Shown one piece after another: positions 54,482 through 63,115 of a DNA stretch of 64,000 nt. This DNA is from Nocardioides cavernaquae. GTDB lineage: Bacteria > Actinomycetota > Actinomycetes > Propionibacteriales > Nocardioidaceae. The stretch is from the NCBI RefSeq assembly GCF_003600895.1, contig NZ_QYRP01000002.1:186001-250000 (forward strand), given 5' to 3'. Both the position numbers and the translations under genes were made by a program. The notes under the pieces were generated by a model. That model was not told the DNA's origin, ran no database searches, and saw nothing but the letters and a program-made list of their open reading frames with translations. Numbering within the stretch: the first letter of the stretch is position 1; every line of letters begins with the position of its first letter.

Positions 54482-55657
54482 ATGGCCCCCGTTCTCCGCT
54501 CCCGCAACGCGGTGATGCTCTCCTTCTTCCTCAACGGTTTCTGCTTCGCCTCGTGGGTGTCGCGCATACCGGAGGTGCGCGGAGGCCTCGGGCTCACCAA
54601 CGGCCAGCTCGGCCTGCTGCTCCTGGCGATGGCGATCGGTTCGGTCCTGACACTGCCCACGACCGGCGCCCTGATCAACCGGTGGGGCGCCGCAGCGGTG
54701 GTCCGTTGCGGAGTGACCGCCGGTCTCGCGGGCCTGGTCGTCGCCACCTTCGGCATCAGCGCTCTCGCGAACGTGCCACTGGCCGCCGCCGGGCTCTTCG
54801 CCTACGGGCTCGGGATCGGCAGCTGGGACGTGGCGATGAACGTCGAGGGCGCAGCCGTGGAGCACGGGCTGGGCCGCACGATCATGCCGCGCTTCCACGC
54901 AGGCTTCAGCCTCGGAACGGTGGTCGGCGCAGGCGTGGGCGCGCTGGTCACCTGGGCTGGACTGCAGATGGAGTGGCACCTGGCCGGCGTCGCCCTGCTG
55001 ACCTTCGCGGTCATCCAGGCGACGACGGCGGGCTTCCTCCCCCACACGGCAGAGGCTTCCGCGACCGGATCGACGCAGAGCGCACTGGCCGCCTGGCGCG
55101 AGCCGCGGACCCTGCTGATCGGACTGATGGTCTTCGCACTCGCAGTCACCGAGGGAACCGCGAACGACTGGCTGGCCATCGCCCTGATCGACGGGTACGA
55201 CGTGCCGCACTGGGTCGGCGTGGCCGGATTCGGCCTCTTCGTGACGGCCATGACGACCGGCCGCGTCGTCGGCCCGACACTCCTCGACCGCCACGGCCGC
55301 ACACCGGTCCTGCTGGCGACGATGGCCGCAGCAGGGGTCGGCGTACTCCTCATCGGGTTCGGTGGCCACCCGGTTGTCGTCGCCCTCGGCATCGTGCTCT
55401 GGGGCGTCGGAGCGTCCCTCGGCTTCCCCGTCGGCATGAGCGCAGCGGCCGACGACCCGGCGCACGCCGCCGCACGCGTCAGCGTCGTGTCGACGATTGC
55501 GTACGTCGCGTTCCTGGCCGGCCCTCCCCTGCTCGGCTTCCTCGCCGACGAGGTCGGCACCCTGCACGCGCTGCTCGCGGTCGCCGTCCTGCTGATCCCC
55601 AGCGCACTGCTGGCGCCTGCCGCACGCCAGACCGACAAGCGCACCGCAGCCCTGTGA
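54482..55657 (+). CDS. MFS-family transporter
   Basis: The start is ATG 54482 (MAPVLRSRNAVMLSFFLNGF). The 391-residue product has about 12 helices with GFCFASWVSRIPEVRGGLGLTN at the first loop and GRVVGPTLLDRHGRTPVLL matching the MFS loop pattern. It resembles YbjJ-type and sugar/metabolite exporters. Substrate is unknown. The palindrome upstream suggests regulation by a LacI-type protein. Confidence 0.83.
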   Translation: MAPVLRSRNAVMLSFFLNGFCFASWVSRIPEVRGGLGLTNGQLGLLLLAMAIGSVLTLPTTGALINRWGAAAVVRCGVTAGLAGLVVATFGISALANVPLAAAGLFAYGLGIGSWDVAMNVEGAAVEHGLGRTIMPRFHAGFSLGTVVGAGVGALVTWAGLQMEWHLAGVALLTFAVIQATTAGFLPHTAEASATGSTQSALAAWREPRTLLIGLMVFALAVTEGTANDWLAIALIDGYDVPHWVGVAGFGLFVTAMTTGRVVGPTLLDRHGRTPVLLATMAAAGVGVLLIGFGGHPVVVALGIVLWGVGASLGFPVGMSAAADDPAHAAARVSVVSTIAYVAFLAGPPLLGFLADEVGTLHALLAVAVLLIPSALLAPAARQTDKRTAAL

Positions 55658-55680
55658 CCTCAAGCAGTCGACGGAAATGC

Positions 55681-55714
55681 ACGAAGGCCCGGTCCTGGTG
55701 GACCGGGCCTTCGT
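55681..55714. terminator. 15-bp hairpin between MFS gene and tRNA-Glu
   Basis: ACGAAGGCCCGGTCC (55681-55695) pairs fully with GGACCGGGCCTTCGT (55700-55714), 4-nt loop TGGT. It lies 23 nt after the MFS stop and 7 nt past the tRNA-Glu 3' end, and can stop transcription from both sides. Confidence 0.8.
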
Positions 55715-55721
55715 CGTTCTG

Positions 55722-55794
55722 TACCCCCGACCGGATTCGAACCGGCGCTACCGCCTTGAGAGGGCGACGTGCTAGGCCACTACACAACGGGGGC
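55722..55794 (-). tRNA. tRNA-Glu (anticodon CTC)
   Basis: The minus strand starts GCCCCCG and ends CGGGGGT plus discriminator A, giving a 7-bp acceptor with a G-U first pair. The anticodon loop reads CCCTCTCAAGG (anticodon CTC), and the T arm has GCCGGTTCGAATCCGGT. CCA is not encoded. The 73-nt length is normal. In Streptomyces, as I recall, Glu and Gln tRNAs lie in this same segment beside gltX. Confidence 0.96.
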
Positions 55795-55895
55795 GTTGTT
55801 GCCTTACGGCAACGCTGCGAAACTCTAGCGTTCACTGTTGTTTCGCAACAAATCCGGGCGGTGTGACCATCGTCGCGAAACGATGGATCCGGACT

Positions 55896-55970
55896 TGGCT
55901 GGGATACTAGGACTCGAACCTAGAACGACTGAACCAGAATCAGCTGTGTTGCCAATTACACCATATCCCA
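55896..55970 (-). tRNA. tRNA-Gln (anticodon CTG), CCA encoded
   Basis: Minus strand begins TGGGATA with acceptor partner TATCCCA, discriminator G (55899) and CCA at 55898-55896. The anticodon loop GATTCTGGTTC gives CTG (Gln), and the T arm GGTTCGAGTCC is canonical. It lies 101 nt from tRNA-Glu, so the two may share a transcript. Confidence 0.96.
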
Positions 55971-56105
55971 AGGTGTTCGACCCCTGCTGAACACTCCAAC
56001 CGGGCCGAGGGAAAACCTTACACGGCGGCCTCTCCGGACTCCAAAACGCCCGCTCCCGGCAGTACTCCGCGGTCGGCCCGAGTCGGAATTGTCAGTGCCG
56101 GCTGG

Positions 56106-56111
56106 GATGAT
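56106..56111 (+). promoter_or_regulatory. Possible -10 box for the phosphatase gene
   Basis: GATGAT lies 6 nt before GTG 56118. Like other genes here it may be leaderless, but the hexamer is a weak match. Confidence 0.25.
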
Positions 56112-56117
56112 GACGTC

Positions 56118-56867
56118 GTGCCCTCCTCCTACGCGATCAGTGATATCCACGGGCACCTCGACGACCTTCGGACCGCTCTTCAGCGTGCGGGCCTGATCGA
56201 TGCCGACGGCACCTGGAGCGGCGGCACGAGCCGCCTCCTCGTCCTCGGCGACCTGCTCGACCGCGGCCCCGACGGCGTCGGAGTGGTGCACTTCGTCCGC
56301 ATGCTCCAGGAGCAGGCGCCCGACCAGGTCCAGGTCCTGCTCGGCAACCACGAGATCCTCACCCTCGCGGTCTGGCTGTTCGGCGAGGACGACTTCACGA
56401 TGGCGTGGCGACGCAACGGTGGCGTCGCCACCGACCAGAGCGGTCTGACCGCCGAGGACATCGCCTGGATGCGCTCACTCCCGGCGATGACCCGCGTCGG
56501 CGACGACCTGCTCATGCACAGCGACTCCACGGCGTACGTCGAGTGGGGACGCACGGTCGACGAGGTCAACCAGACCGTTCACCGGCTCCTGCACAGCGAG
56601 GACTCCGACACCTTCCGCGAGGCCTGGCGCGCGCTGACCCAGCGGCGCCGCTTCGTCGGGCCGGGTGGCGCGGAGCGTGCGCAGGCGATGCTGGCGCGTT
56701 TCGGCGGATCCCGCCTCGTGCACGGACACAGCATCGTCGCGACCCTGCGCGGGCCGACGCCCGGACACGGTGCGCTCTCCTACGCCGGCGGGCTGGCGCT
56801 CGCGATCGACGGCGGCCGCTACGACGGCGGTCCGCTGCTGCTGGTGGAGCTCAGTCAGACCGACTGA
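56118..56867 (+). CDS. PPP-type metallophosphatase
   Basis: The 249-residue product has all three metallophosphatase motifs: SDIHGHLDDL (here D-x-H-G), LGDLLDRGPDGV and LLGNHEILTL. The later His residues LLMHSD and RLVHGHSIV complete the bimetal site. It could act on phosphoproteins, nucleotide polyphosphates (ApaH-like) or other phosphoesters. GTG start. It overlaps the convergent CPBP gene by 13 nt at their ends. Confidence 0.85.
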   Translation: MPSSYAISDIHGHLDDLRTALQRAGLIDADGTWSGGTSRLLVLGDLLDRGPDGVGVVHFVRMLQEQAPDQVQVLLGNHEILTLAVWLFGEDDFTMAWRRNGGVATDQSGLTAEDIAWMRSLPAMTRVGDDLLMHSDSTAYVEWGRTVDEVNQTVHRLLHSEDSDTFREAWRALTQRRRFVGPGGAERAQAMLARFGGSRLVHGHSIVATLRGPTPGHGALSYAGGLALAIDGGRYDGGPLLLVELSQTD

Positions 56868-57766
56868 CCGGGCAGTGCGGTGCGTGTGGCGAGACCCTGC
56901 TTGCGCGCCAGCCAGACAGCGAGGGCGAAGTAGGTCAGCGACTGCACGACCGTGCCCGGCAGCGACCACCAGGTGCCGCCGGACGGGTGAAGCGAGTCTC
57001 CGAGGTTGCCGAGCACGACTGCCAGCCCGAACGCGACCCAGTTGTTGACGATGTGCATCGCCAACCCTGCCTCGAGTCCGCCGGTCAGAAGCACAAGGAC
57101 TCCCGCGACGAGTCCGAACGCGAGGCGGTCGATGAAGACCGGAAGGCTCTGGGCGCCGTGCGCGACCGCGAAGAGAATCGCCGGGACGAGCACGGCCAGT
57201 GCGGTTGGGAGGAAACCGCCGAACACCTGCATCAGGTACCCACGGAAGACGTACTCCTCACCCGCCGCCTGCAGCGGGGTGAGCAGGAGGGCCAGCAGAA
57301 GCAGGTAAGCCAGTCGAGCATCGAAAGGATGCGGTTGCGCAGTGATCTCCTCACGGGTCCCGGTCGGCAGAACGGCACTGACCGCGATCATCGCTATCAG
57401 TGCGACCACGGCAAGACCCAGGCAGTCGAAAAGGTAGCGCCACCGCACACGTCCTGCGACGGAGGTGAGCCAGCCCGGCGTGATCCCGTGCAGGCTCCAG
57501 GAGACGACGAAGGCGACCGGCACCAGGAGTCCGAGCGAGAGCAGCAGTGCGGCGAACATGACCGGTCCCGGGTCACTCAGCGTCGCAAGGTCTGTCAGTT
57601 CGTCAGCAGAGGCACCGGTGAAGGCGCCCTGGAGCAGCGCGGCAACCAGGAGAACGAGCCCGCCGCCGACCATGGTCGCCACCAGGGCCAGGGTGCCCAG
57701 CAGCGGGCGCCACCAGCCGCGCGGACCGCTCCGCTGCAGCTGGTGGTAGGCCAGATCGCCTTGCAT
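56855..57766 (-). CDS. CPBP-family intramembrane protease-like protein
   Basis: The ATG 57766 start gives 303 residues (GTG 57769 adds one). There are about 8 helices. The CPBP (Abi) motifs are present: QAAGEEYVFRGYLM (E-E-x-x-x-R), FAVAHGAQSL and HIVNNWVAF (H-x-x-x-N). Bacterial members include suspected prenyl-protein or membrane proteases and bacteriocin immunity proteins. Substrate is unknown. It lies 23 nt after gltX and may be cotranscribed. Confidence 0.85.
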   Translation of the reverse strand: MQGDLAYHQLQRSGPRGWWRPLLGTLALVATMVGGGLVLLVAALLQGAFTGASADELTDLATLSDPGPVMFAALLLSLGLLVPVAFVVSWSLHGITPGWLTSVAGRVRWRYLFDCLGLAVVALIAMIAVSAVLPTGTREEITAQPHPFDARLAYLLLLALLLTPLQAAGEEYVFRGYLMQVFGGFLPTALAVLVPAILFAVAHGAQSLPVFIDRLAFGLVAGVLVLLTGGLEAGLAMHIVNNWVAFGLAVVLGNLGDSLHPSGGTWWSLPGTVVQSLTYFALAVWLARKQGLATRTALPGQSV

Positions 57767-57789
57767 CACAGGGCCCCGCTCACTCCCGC

Positions 57790-59265
57790 TCAGCCGAGCG
57801 CGGACTGCAGACGGGCCAGGGTCCGTTCGCGGCCCAGGATCTCGAGGCTCTCGAACAGCGGCGGCGAGATCTGGGCACCCGAGGTGGCCACCCGGACCGG
57901 GCCGAACGCGACGCGCGGCTTCAGGCCGAGCTCTTCGACCAGCTTGCCGTTGAGCGCGGCCTCGATGTCGGCGGTCACCCAGGTCGAGACGCCGGCGAGC
58001 GCGTCGTACGCCGCCTTGACGACGTCGAGCCCGCCCTCGGTCAGCACCTTCGCGCGTGCGGCCTCGTCGATCGCGAACTCCTCGTCGGAGACGAAGAACG
58101 ACGCCACCAGGCCGGATGCCTCGGTGAGCTTGCGCAGGCGCGGCGCGATCAGGGGCAGCAGCTCGGTGAGCAACGCCTCCTGCGCGGGCGTCGCGGGGTC
58201 GGAGACGATGCCGTCGCGCACCAGGAAGGGCCGGATACGACGACCGACCTCGTCCTCGGCGAGGAGCTTCATGTGGTCGGTGTTGATCGCGTCGCACTTC
58301 TTGATGTCGAAGCGAGCCGGGTTGGCGTTGACGTCCTTGATGTCGAACGCGGCGACCATCTCCTCGAGCGAGAAGACGTCGCGGTCGGCAGCGATCGCCC
58401 AGCCGAGCAGCGCGAGGTAGTTGAGCAGGCCCTCCGGGATGTAGCCGTTGTCGCGGTAGGCCAGCGCGTGCGCCTCGGGGTCGCGCTTGGAGAGCTTCTT
58501 GTTGCCTTCGCCCATCACATAGGGCAGGTGCCCGAACTCAGGGACCTGCTTCGCGATGCCGAGCTCGATCAGCGCCTCGTGCAGCGCGATCTGGCGGGGG
58601 GTGCTCGAGAGGAGGTCCTCGCCGCGCAGTACGTGCGTGATGTCCATCAGCGCGTCGTCGACCGGGTTGACCAGCGTGTAGAGCGGGTCGCCGTTGGTGC
58701 GGCAGAGCGCGTAGTCGGGGACGAACTGCGTCTCGAAGGTGACGTCGCCGCGCACCAGGTCGTGCCACGTGATCGACCCGTCGGGCATCCGGAACCGCAC
58801 GACCGGCAGCCGGCCATCAGCCACGAACGCCGCGGTCTGGTCGTCGGTGAGCTCGCGGCAGAATCCGTCGTAGCCCAGCACCTTGGAGCCGGAGACCTTG
58901 CGGCGCGCGTCGACCTCGTCGTTCGTGCAGAAGCAGTCGTACGCGAAGCGGGACGCACGCAGCTTCGCCAGCGCGTCGGCGTACAGGTCGCTGCGCTCGC
59001 TCTGCTTGTACGGCGCGTGGGGACCGCCCACTCCGGGGCCCTCGTCCCAGTCCAGACCGAGCCACTGGAAGAGGTCGATGATCGAGTCGAGCGACTCGTC
59101 GGTGCTGCGCTCCTTGTCGGTGTCCTCGATGCGGAACACGAAGGTGCCGCCGTGGTGGCGCGCGAACGCCCAGTTGAAGAGGGCGGTGCGGACCAGGCCG
59201 ACGTGCGGGGAGCCGGTCGGGGAGGGCGCCATGCGCACACGGACGTTGCTCAACGGACTGGTCAT
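57790..59265 (-). CDS. gltX: Glutamate--tRNA ligase
   Basis: Charges tRNA-Glu, encoded about 2 kb downstream, and in this lineage usually also tRNA-Gln for amidation. The 491-residue product has the HIGH-like motif SPTGSPHVGLVRTALFNW and KMSKS-like KKLSKRD. The VFRIEDTDKERSTDES and VLRGEDLLSSTPRQI regions are typical of non-discriminating GluRS. ATG start 59265 overlaps the FAH gene stop by 4 nt. Confidence 0.97.
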   Translation of the reverse strand: MTSPLSNVRVRMAPSPTGSPHVGLVRTALFNWAFARHHGGTFVFRIEDTDKERSTDESLDSIIDLFQWLGLDWDEGPGVGGPHAPYKQSERSDLYADALAKLRASRFAYDCFCTNDEVDARRKVSGSKVLGYDGFCRELTDDQTAAFVADGRLPVVRFRMPDGSITWHDLVRGDVTFETQFVPDYALCRTNGDPLYTLVNPVDDALMDITHVLRGEDLLSSTPRQIALHEALIELGIAKQVPEFGHLPYVMGEGNKKLSKRDPEAHALAYRDNGYIPEGLLNYLALLGWAIAADRDVFSLEEMVAAFDIKDVNANPARFDIKKCDAINTDHMKLLAEDEVGRRIRPFLVRDGIVSDPATPAQEALLTELLPLIAPRLRKLTEASGLVASFFVSDEEFAIDEAARAKVLTEGGLDVVKAAYDALAGVSTWVTADIEAALNGKLVEELGLKPRVAFGPVRVATSGAQISPPLFESLEILGRERTLARLQSALG

Positions 59266-60074
59266 GAGTTCTTGGCTACCTTGTTCGTGAGGGATCCGAT
59301 GCCGGCAACGACGATCTCGATCTCGTCTCCGGCTTGCATGGGACCGACACCCTCGGGGGTGCCGGTGAGGATGACGTCGCCGGGCAGGAGCGTCATGACG
59401 CTGCTGACGTGGGCGATCAGGGCCGGGATGTCGAAGACCATGTCGGAGGTGTTGCCGTCCTGCACGAGGTCCCCGTTGCGGTAGGTCTGCACGCTGATCG
59501 ACGACGGGTCGAGCTCGGTCTCGATCCACGGGCCGAGCGGGCAGAACGTGTCGAAGCCCTTGGCCCGGGTGAACTGGCCGTCCTTGCGCTGCAGGTCGCG
59601 GGCGGTCACGTCGTTGGCGACGGTGTAGCCGTGGATCACCTCAGAGGCGCGCTCGACCGGCACGTCGCGGCAGATCCGCCCGATCACGACGGCGAGCTCG
59701 CCCTCGTAGTCGACCTCGGCGCTCTGCGACGGGAGCTGGATGGTGTCGCCGGGGCCGATCACGGAGGTGTTGGGCTTGAGGAACATCAGCGGCTCGCTCG
59801 GCACGCCACCGCCCATCTCCTTGGCATGCGCGGCGTAGTTCTTGCCGATGCCGATCACCTTGCTGCGCGGCAGCACGGGCGCCAGCAGCTTCACGTCGGC
59901 GAGGCGGTGCTCCTGCTCCAGCAGCTTGATGCCGACGTAGAGCGGGTCGCCGGCCAGCGCCACGATCACGCTGTCCTCGGCCGGCTGGCCGAACTGGTCG
60001 ACCTCGCCGGTCAGGACTCCGTACTGGATTTCTTCGCCACGGCTTGCCAGGGGGGTGAATCTGCAGATGCGCAC
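59262..60074 (-). CDS. Fumarylacetoacetate hydrolase-family protein
   Basis: The 270-residue product has the FAH fold features VIGIGKNYAAHAKEMGG, FLKPNTSVIGPGDTIQLP, VDYEGELAVVIGRICRD (metal ligands) and LLPGDVILTGTPEGVGPM. Members hydrolyse 2-keto acids or fumarylpyruvates, or act as oxaloacetate decarboxylases. No aromatic catabolic genes are nearby to fix the substrate. Its linkage to gltX is common in actinobacteria. Confidence 0.88.
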   Translation of the reverse strand: MRICRFTPLASRGEEIQYGVLTGEVDQFGQPAEDSVIVALAGDPLYVGIKLLEQEHRLADVKLLAPVLPRSKVIGIGKNYAAHAKEMGGGVPSEPLMFLKPNTSVIGPGDTIQLPSQSAEVDYEGELAVVIGRICRDVPVERASEVIHGYTVANDVTARDLQRKDGQFTRAKGFDTFCPLGPWIETELDPSSISVQTYRNGDLVQDGNTSDMVFDIPALIAHVSSVMTLLPGDVILTGTPEGVGPMQAGDEIEIVVAGIGSLTNKVAKNS

Positions 60075-60084
60075 GGTCTTGAGC

Positions 60085-60756
60085 CTATCCGGCCGCCAAG
60101 CCCTCCCGGACCGAGGTCCCGGCGCGGTCGGGATCGTCGCCGAGGCCGACGAAGAGCGCCGTCAGCAGCCGTTCGAGGACGCGCACCCGGCCGGGCTCCG
60201 CGTGGATGTGCCCGGAGGACTCCAGCAGGGCGTAGCCGTGGATCGCGCTCCACCAGGTGAACGCGAGGTCGGACTCGCGGGCCTCGTCGATCCGCCCGCT
60301 CGCGACAGCGCGGACCCAGTTGTGGCCGATCCGGTCGAGGGTCTCCCGCCGACCCGCCCTGAGCTCGGCAGGATCGCTCGCGCGGTAGGGCCCGAGCGGG
60401 AGCGTGCCGAACATGACGGCGTACAGGTGCGGGTGGGTGGTCGCATGGCGGAGGTACGCCGCGGTCTGCGCGCCGACGTCCCGGACCGGGTCGTCACTCG
60501 GTTCGACGGCGACGAGGACTTCCTCGAGGGTGCGGAAGCCCTCCTCCACGACGGCGCGGACCAGCAGCTCCATCGACCCGACGTGGGAGTAGACGGACAT
60601 CGTCGACGTGCCTGCCGCGGCGGCGACCTTGCGCGCGGTGAGCGCCGACGGGCCACTCTCTGCGAGGAGTGCGGCTGCTGCGTCCACCAGCCTGCGACGC
60701 ATGTCACCCGCGGTCTGGCTTCCCCTCGAGCGGTCAGATGCGGGAGACTCGTTCAT
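60085..60756 (-). CDS. TetR-family regulator
   Basis: The start is ATG 60756 (MNESPASDRSRGSQ); longer ORF starts overlap the divergent membrane gene. The 223-residue product has an N-terminal HTH (RRRLVDAAAALLAESGPSALTARKVAAAAGTSTMSVYSHVGSM regions) and a C-terminal ligand domain of the type with TAYLRHATTHPHLYAVMFG. It likely represses itself and the divergent gene through the palindrome between them. Confidence 0.88.
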   Translation of the reverse strand: MNESPASDRSRGSQTAGDMRRRLVDAAAALLAESGPSALTARKVAAAAGTSTMSVYSHVGSMELLVRAVVEEGFRTLEEVLVAVEPSDDPVRDVGAQTAAYLRHATTHPHLYAVMFGTLPLGPYRASDPAELRAGRRETLDRIGHNWVRAVASGRIDEARESDLAFTWWSAIHGYALLESSGHIHAEPGRVRVLERLLTALFVGLGDDPDRAGTSVREGLAAG

Positions 60757-60768
60757 AACGCTTGTTAT
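60755..60768. promoter_or_regulatory. TetR-type operator palindrome
   Basis: ATAACGCTTGTTAT is a palindrome (ATAAC/GTTAT around GCTT) directly at the TetR ATG, 19 nt before ATG 60787. It could block both promoters. Confidence 0.55.
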
Positions 60769-60786
60769 ACAGGATGGGACTCCACC

Positions 60787-61905
60787 ATGCAGAAACGACT
60801 CGCCACCATCGGCTGGTTCGCGGTTGCCGCGACCGTGCTGCTCTATGCGCCGATGGCCGCAGAGTTCATGGCCCGCTTCTTCGGCGGCGGCCCGCAGCTT
60901 TGGGACCACGCCTTCACGGCCGTCGTCGGCAGCGACCGCGCCACGGGGCCGGGGTCGATCCACTTCGAGCAGCACGACGTCTACGAGCGCTATCGCTGGG
61001 TCCTGCTCACCCACACCGCACTCGCCGCGATCGCCATCAGCCTCGCGGTCTTCCAGTTCACCGCGCGGAGCCGCGTGCGACTCGGGGTGCACCGCTGGAT
61101 CGGTCGCGCGCAGGTCACCCTCACGCTGGTCGCGATGGGTGGCGCCATGACCTACCTCGTGGTCGTGGGCCCGCACCGGACCTACGACGGTCCGGCGTTC
61201 TACCTGCAGCTCTGGGCGCTGGCCATCGCCACCGCACTGGCCACGGCACTCGGCTGGCTGGCGATCCGCCGAGGACATCAGGCGAGCCACAGGATCCTGA
61301 TGGCGTTCGCCTTCGCGCTGCTCTGCACCGCCCCGTTCCTCCGGGTCCTCTACATGCTGTTCGGCCTGGCCTGGCCGGACGCGAGCCAGGAGGTCACGAA
61401 CCTCGCAGGCGGCGCCGTCGAGGCGGTCTGGGCACCCATGGCCGCCGTCCTCGCGTCACGGATGGTCCCCGCCGCCCGCAAGCGTGAGCACCTCGCACCA
61501 CTCCCCGGCAGGTGGCTCGATCGCGTCGCTCTCGGCCTCGGTGCCGTCGGGCTGACGGCCCTTGTCGCGGCGTACGTCGACGTGTTCGACGGCGTGGACC
61601 GCGTAACCATCACCGCCGCCGTTGCCATCGGCCTGGGCATCCTGCTGACGCAGCTCAACCTGCGCGCGGCGAGCGATCCCGTCGCCCACGAGGAGTGGCG
61701 CATCCACGCCGTCGGGATGCTGGCCGGCATCCCGACGACCCTTGCCCTGTGGGGCAGCTACACGCTGGTGTTCACGACGGAGGAGAGCTTCTACGGTGCG
61801 CTGCTCACGGGCCCGGCCGTGCCGCTGTCGCTCGGCCTGCTGCTGATCGCGTGGCGCCGTCGTCGCCCGGCGCGGATCGCGACACCAGTCACCGTCACTG
61901 CCTGA
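60787..61905 (+). CDS. Polytopic membrane protein (DUF2306-like)
   Basis: ATG 60787, 372 residues, with about 9-10 hydrophobic helices. GVHRWIGRAQVTLTLVAMGG and HTALAAIAISLAVFQF resemble DUF2306 proteins, and the first loop carries conserved His (WDHAFTAVVG). Function unknown. The TetR gene and shared operator suggest induction by a small molecule. Confidence 0.65.
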   Translation: MQKRLATIGWFAVAATVLLYAPMAAEFMARFFGGGPQLWDHAFTAVVGSDRATGPGSIHFEQHDVYERYRWVLLTHTALAAIAISLAVFQFTARSRVRLGVHRWIGRAQVTLTLVAMGGAMTYLVVVGPHRTYDGPAFYLQLWALAIATALATALGWLAIRRGHQASHRILMAFAFALLCTAPFLRVLYMLFGLAWPDASQEVTNLAGGAVEAVWAPMAAVLASRMVPAARKREHLAPLPGRWLDRVALGLGAVGLTALVAAYVDVFDGVDRVTITAAVAIGLGILLTQLNLRAASDPVAHEEWRIHAVGMLAGIPTTLALWGSYTLVFTTEESFYGALLTGPAVPLSLGLLLIAWRRRRPARIATPVTVTA

Positions 61906-61974
61906 CCCGGTCGGGCCTGACCTGGTCGGGCCCGACCCGGTCGACTGCGGTTGGCCCGGCCGGCCGAGGCCACC

Positions 61975-61980
61975 TACTCT
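61975..61980 (+). promoter_or_regulatory. -10 box of a probably leaderless gene
   Basis: TACTCT lies 6 nt before GTG 61987, with no ribosome site. Confidence 0.5.
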
Positions 61981-61986
61981 CACCGG

Positions 61987-62787
61987 GTGCAGGAGTACGA
62001 GGAGCAGGCAGCGGCGCACCGCGCCCGACTCGCGCCGTACGTCGGGCCGCACCTGGCCCGACGCGACGCGGGGATCAAGCACCCGGTGCACGACTTCCTG
62101 TTCACCTACTACGCCCAGCGTCCCACCCAGCTGCTGCGCTGGCACCCCGGCCTCGACGCCTCCGACCCGTACGTCGCGGAGCGGCGACCCGTGATCACCC
62201 AGCTGCACGAGCTGCTCACGGCAACGGCGTCCCGTCCGGGCAACTTCGGGTGCTTCGGCCTGCACGAGTGGGCGATGGTCCATCGAGCCGATGCGACCCG
62301 GCATCCGGTCCCCCTGCGACTCGGCGCCGCCGCGACCGACGCCGTCACCGAGTCGCACCGGATCACCTGCTCGCACTTCGATGCGTTCCGCTTCTTCACC
62401 CCCACCGCGCTCGGCATGAACACCCTCTCCCCCGGCAGCCGCGACCGCGCGGCGTACGAGCAGCCGGGGTGCCTGCACGGGGGCATGGACCTCTACAAGC
62501 ACGCTTTCCGGCTCTCGCCGATGATCTGCTCGGACCTGGTGGCCGACGCCTTCGAGCTCGCGTGGGACATCCGGATCCTCGACATGCGCGCCGCGCCGTA
62601 CGACATGACCGGGGCGGTCCTCGACCCCTCCGGCGAGCCGTGGAGCCCGGTGAGGATCGAGACCCCCGACGGCAAGCGCGAGTACGCCGAGGCGCAGCGT
62701 GGCTTCGCCGAGCGAGGTGCTCCGATCCGCGCGGCGCTGATCGCCGAGTGCGAGCGCCTGCTGGCAACGGCGGACGGGATCGCCTGA
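61987..62787 (+). CDS. 3-methyladenine DNA glycosylase-annotated family protein
   Basis: GTG 61987 is chosen from the -10 box spacing; the longer ORF from 61951 adds 12 residues. The 266-residue product starts VQEYEEQAAAHRARLAPYVG and has AGIKHPVHDFLFTYYAQRP, LRWHPGLDA and FGCFGLHEWAMVHRA. Actinobacterial proteins of this type are often labelled 3-methyladenine DNA glycosylases. I cannot see a classical HhH-GPD motif, so catalytic function is uncertain. Confidence 0.65.
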   Translation: MQEYEEQAAAHRARLAPYVGPHLARRDAGIKHPVHDFLFTYYAQRPTQLLRWHPGLDASDPYVAERRPVITQLHELLTATASRPGNFGCFGLHEWAMVHRADATRHPVPLRLGAAATDAVTESHRITCSHFDAFRFFTPTALGMNTLSPGSRDRAAYEQPGCLHGGMDLYKHAFRLSPMICSDLVADAFELAWDIRILDMRAAPYDMTGAVLDPSGEPWSPVRIETPDGKREYAEAQRGFAERGAPIRAALIAECERLLATADGIA

Positions 62788-62805
62788 CACCCGCGGCGTG
62801 GGCCG

Positions 62806-63078
62806 TCAGGCGGAGAGGATCGAGCGCGGGTCCTCGCGACTGAGCCGCACGCCCGCAGCAAACAGGACCACCGAAGGCGCGCACCGACACCGCGCGACGG
62901 CCATCCTGAGGTCCTCGCGCACCAGACCCAGTCCGGCGCTGCCGAGGAGGGCGAGCAGCTCGACATCGAGCAGGAGCACGGCAGCGGCTGGATCAACCAT
63001 GACCAGGGGCATCACCGCGACGAAACCGAGAACCACCACGCCACGGCGTCGAATGAATCTGAGGAGCTTGTCGGGCAT
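62806..63078 (-). CDS. Small hydrophobic protein, unknown
   Basis: The 90-residue product starts at ATG 63078 and has a basic N-terminus (MPDKLLRFIRRRG). One or two hydrophobic stretches (VVVLGFVAVMPLVMV and AAAVLLLDVELLALLG) follow, then a Cys-containing tail (VARCRCAPS). I recognise no family. Intact length and a membrane-like profile are the only support. Confidence 0.45.
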   Translation of the reverse strand: MPDKLLRFIRRRGVVVLGFVAVMPLVMVDPAAAVLLLDVELLALLGSAGLGLVREDLRMAVARCRCAPSVVLFAAGVRLSREDPRSILSA

Positions 63079-63103
63079 GCCGTCACCGTAGCTCCGGCTT
63101 CCC

Positions 63104-63109
63104 TATGCT
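63104..63109 (+). promoter_or_regulatory. -10 box of a probably leaderless gene
   Basis: TATGCT lies 6 nt before ATG 63116. Confidence 0.45.
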
Positions 63110-63115
63110 GCCCGC

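Noticed and set aside
55681..55970. tRNA-associated attachment site or integrase
   Set aside because: No integrase gene and no duplicated tRNA 3' end was seen in the window.
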